Assembly (NCBI GenBank): GCA_937886455.1
Contig: CALGCU010000210.1
Coordinates: 1 to 6,643 of the forward strand
Direction: 5' to 3'
DNA length: 6,643 bases
DNA from: an uncultured Bacteroidales bacterium
Lineage (GTDB): Bacteria; Bacteroidota; Bacteroidia; Bacteroidales; Paludibacteraceae
How positions within the stretch are numbered: position 1 is the stretch's first letter; each line of letters starts with the position of its first letter. This document shows positions 6,166-6,643 of the stretch, piece after piece. The notes below the pieces were generated by a model, which was given only the letters and a program-made list of their open reading frames with translations, was not told the DNA's origin and did no database searches. The position numbers and the translations under genes are program-made.

Positions 6166-6643
6166 CTATTTGTGTATATTCTTAATCCATTCTCTTGCGT
6201 TTACGAATGCTTCCATCCAAGGTGTGATTTGGTCATTGTTCTTACGCTCGTTAGGATAATATCCCCATTGCCATGGGAAGATCGCACGTTCTAAGTGAGG
6301 CATCATAGCCAGGTGTCTTCCATCATCAGAGCAAATTCCGGCTACGTTATAATCCGAGCCATTCGGGTTAGCTGGATATCCTTCATAAGCATACTTGGCA
6401 ATGATGTGGTAGTGGCTTTCAGGATTAGGGAGTTGGAATTTACCTTCTCCGTGTGCTACCCAGATACCCAGTCTGCTACCCGCCATTGAACCAAACAATA
6501 CAGAATGGTTTTCCGGAATGTCAAGTCCTACAAAGCAAGATTCAAATTTATGTGAGTCATTGTGTAGCATACGTGGTTGTTGCTCATGTTTGGTGAGAAG
6601 TCCGAGTTCCACCATAAGTTGACATCCGTTGCAAATACCTACT
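6166..6643 (-). CDS. purL: phosphoribosylformylglycinamidine synthase, C-terminal fragment
   Basis: Partial: the frame runs off the right edge and only the last 158 residues are visible, from position 6642 to the TAG at 6166-6168. This is the glutamine amidotransferase domain of large (single-chain) PurL, which uses ATP and glutamine to convert FGAR to FGAM in purine synthesis in the cytoplasm. The nucleophile elbow VGICNGCQLM opens the visible part, with its first cysteine (visible residue 4) the predicted glutaminase nucleophile. SRLGIWVAHGEGKF follows mid-domain, and MMPHLER supplies the catalytic His and Glu (visible residues 116 and 118); Leu stands where many homologues have Pro (PHPER). 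Fused large PurL rather than separate PurQ is inferred from the PurL-type elbow and C-terminal tail; the synthetase domains are outside the window. The next gene starts 161 nt downstream and has its own promoter. Confidence 0.94.
   Translation of the reverse strand, partial: VGICNGCQLMVELGLLTKHEQQPRMLHNDSHKFESCFVGLDIPENHSVLFGSMAGSRLGIWVAHGEGKFQLPNPESHYHIIAKYAYEGYPANPNGSDYNVAGICSDDGRHLAMMPHLERAIFPWQWGYYPNERKNNDQITPWMEAFVNAREWIKNIHK

Overview
The window looks like chromosomal DNA of a Bacteroidetes bacterium, most likely order Bacteroidales (Bacteroides/Prevotella-like). The evidence is the protein style of every gene, a Bacteroidetes-type -7 promoter element (TAACTTTG) ahead of the transporter gene, the lack of strong Shine-Dalgarno sequences, and a membrane protein of a type I associate with this phylum. 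No genus can be fixed from the sequence alone. All six genes are on the minus strand, so transcription runs from high to low coordinates.

Right edge to left: (a) 6643-6166 is the C-terminal 158 residues of phosphoribosylformylglycinamidine synthase (purL), cut by the window edge and carrying the glutaminase active site. (b) A 161-nt gap holds a -7 promoter element. (c) 6004-4688 encodes a 438-residue ion-transporter-superfamily membrane protein (NhaD/CitMHS-like, probably a sodium:proton antiporter), closed by a perfect 14-bp hairpin at 4638-4669. (d) 4609-684 is a compact four-gene run: a two-membrane-segment Wzz-like envelope protein of unknown function, a diacylglycerol/undecaprenol kinase (dgkA) overlapping it by ATGA, a ComF-family phosphoribosyltransferase-like protein, and DNA topoisomerase III (topB). 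Spacings are -4, +6 and +15 nt, so they are probably one transcript. (e) 1-683 has no convincing gene. It contains two patches of 11-bp-period direct repeats, a roughly 98-nt nested imperfect hairpin just past topB, and an alternating purine-pyrimidine tract near the left edge.

Functionally the genes are housekeeping or envelope: purine synthesis, ion homeostasis, lipid-carrier phosphorylation with a possible polysaccharide-related partner, DNA-uptake or phosphoribosyl chemistry, and DNA decatenation. No mobile element, phage gene, CRISPR array, defence system or RNA gene is supported. The least explained part is the structured non-coding stretch downstream of topB. I do not see a clearly new multi-gene system.
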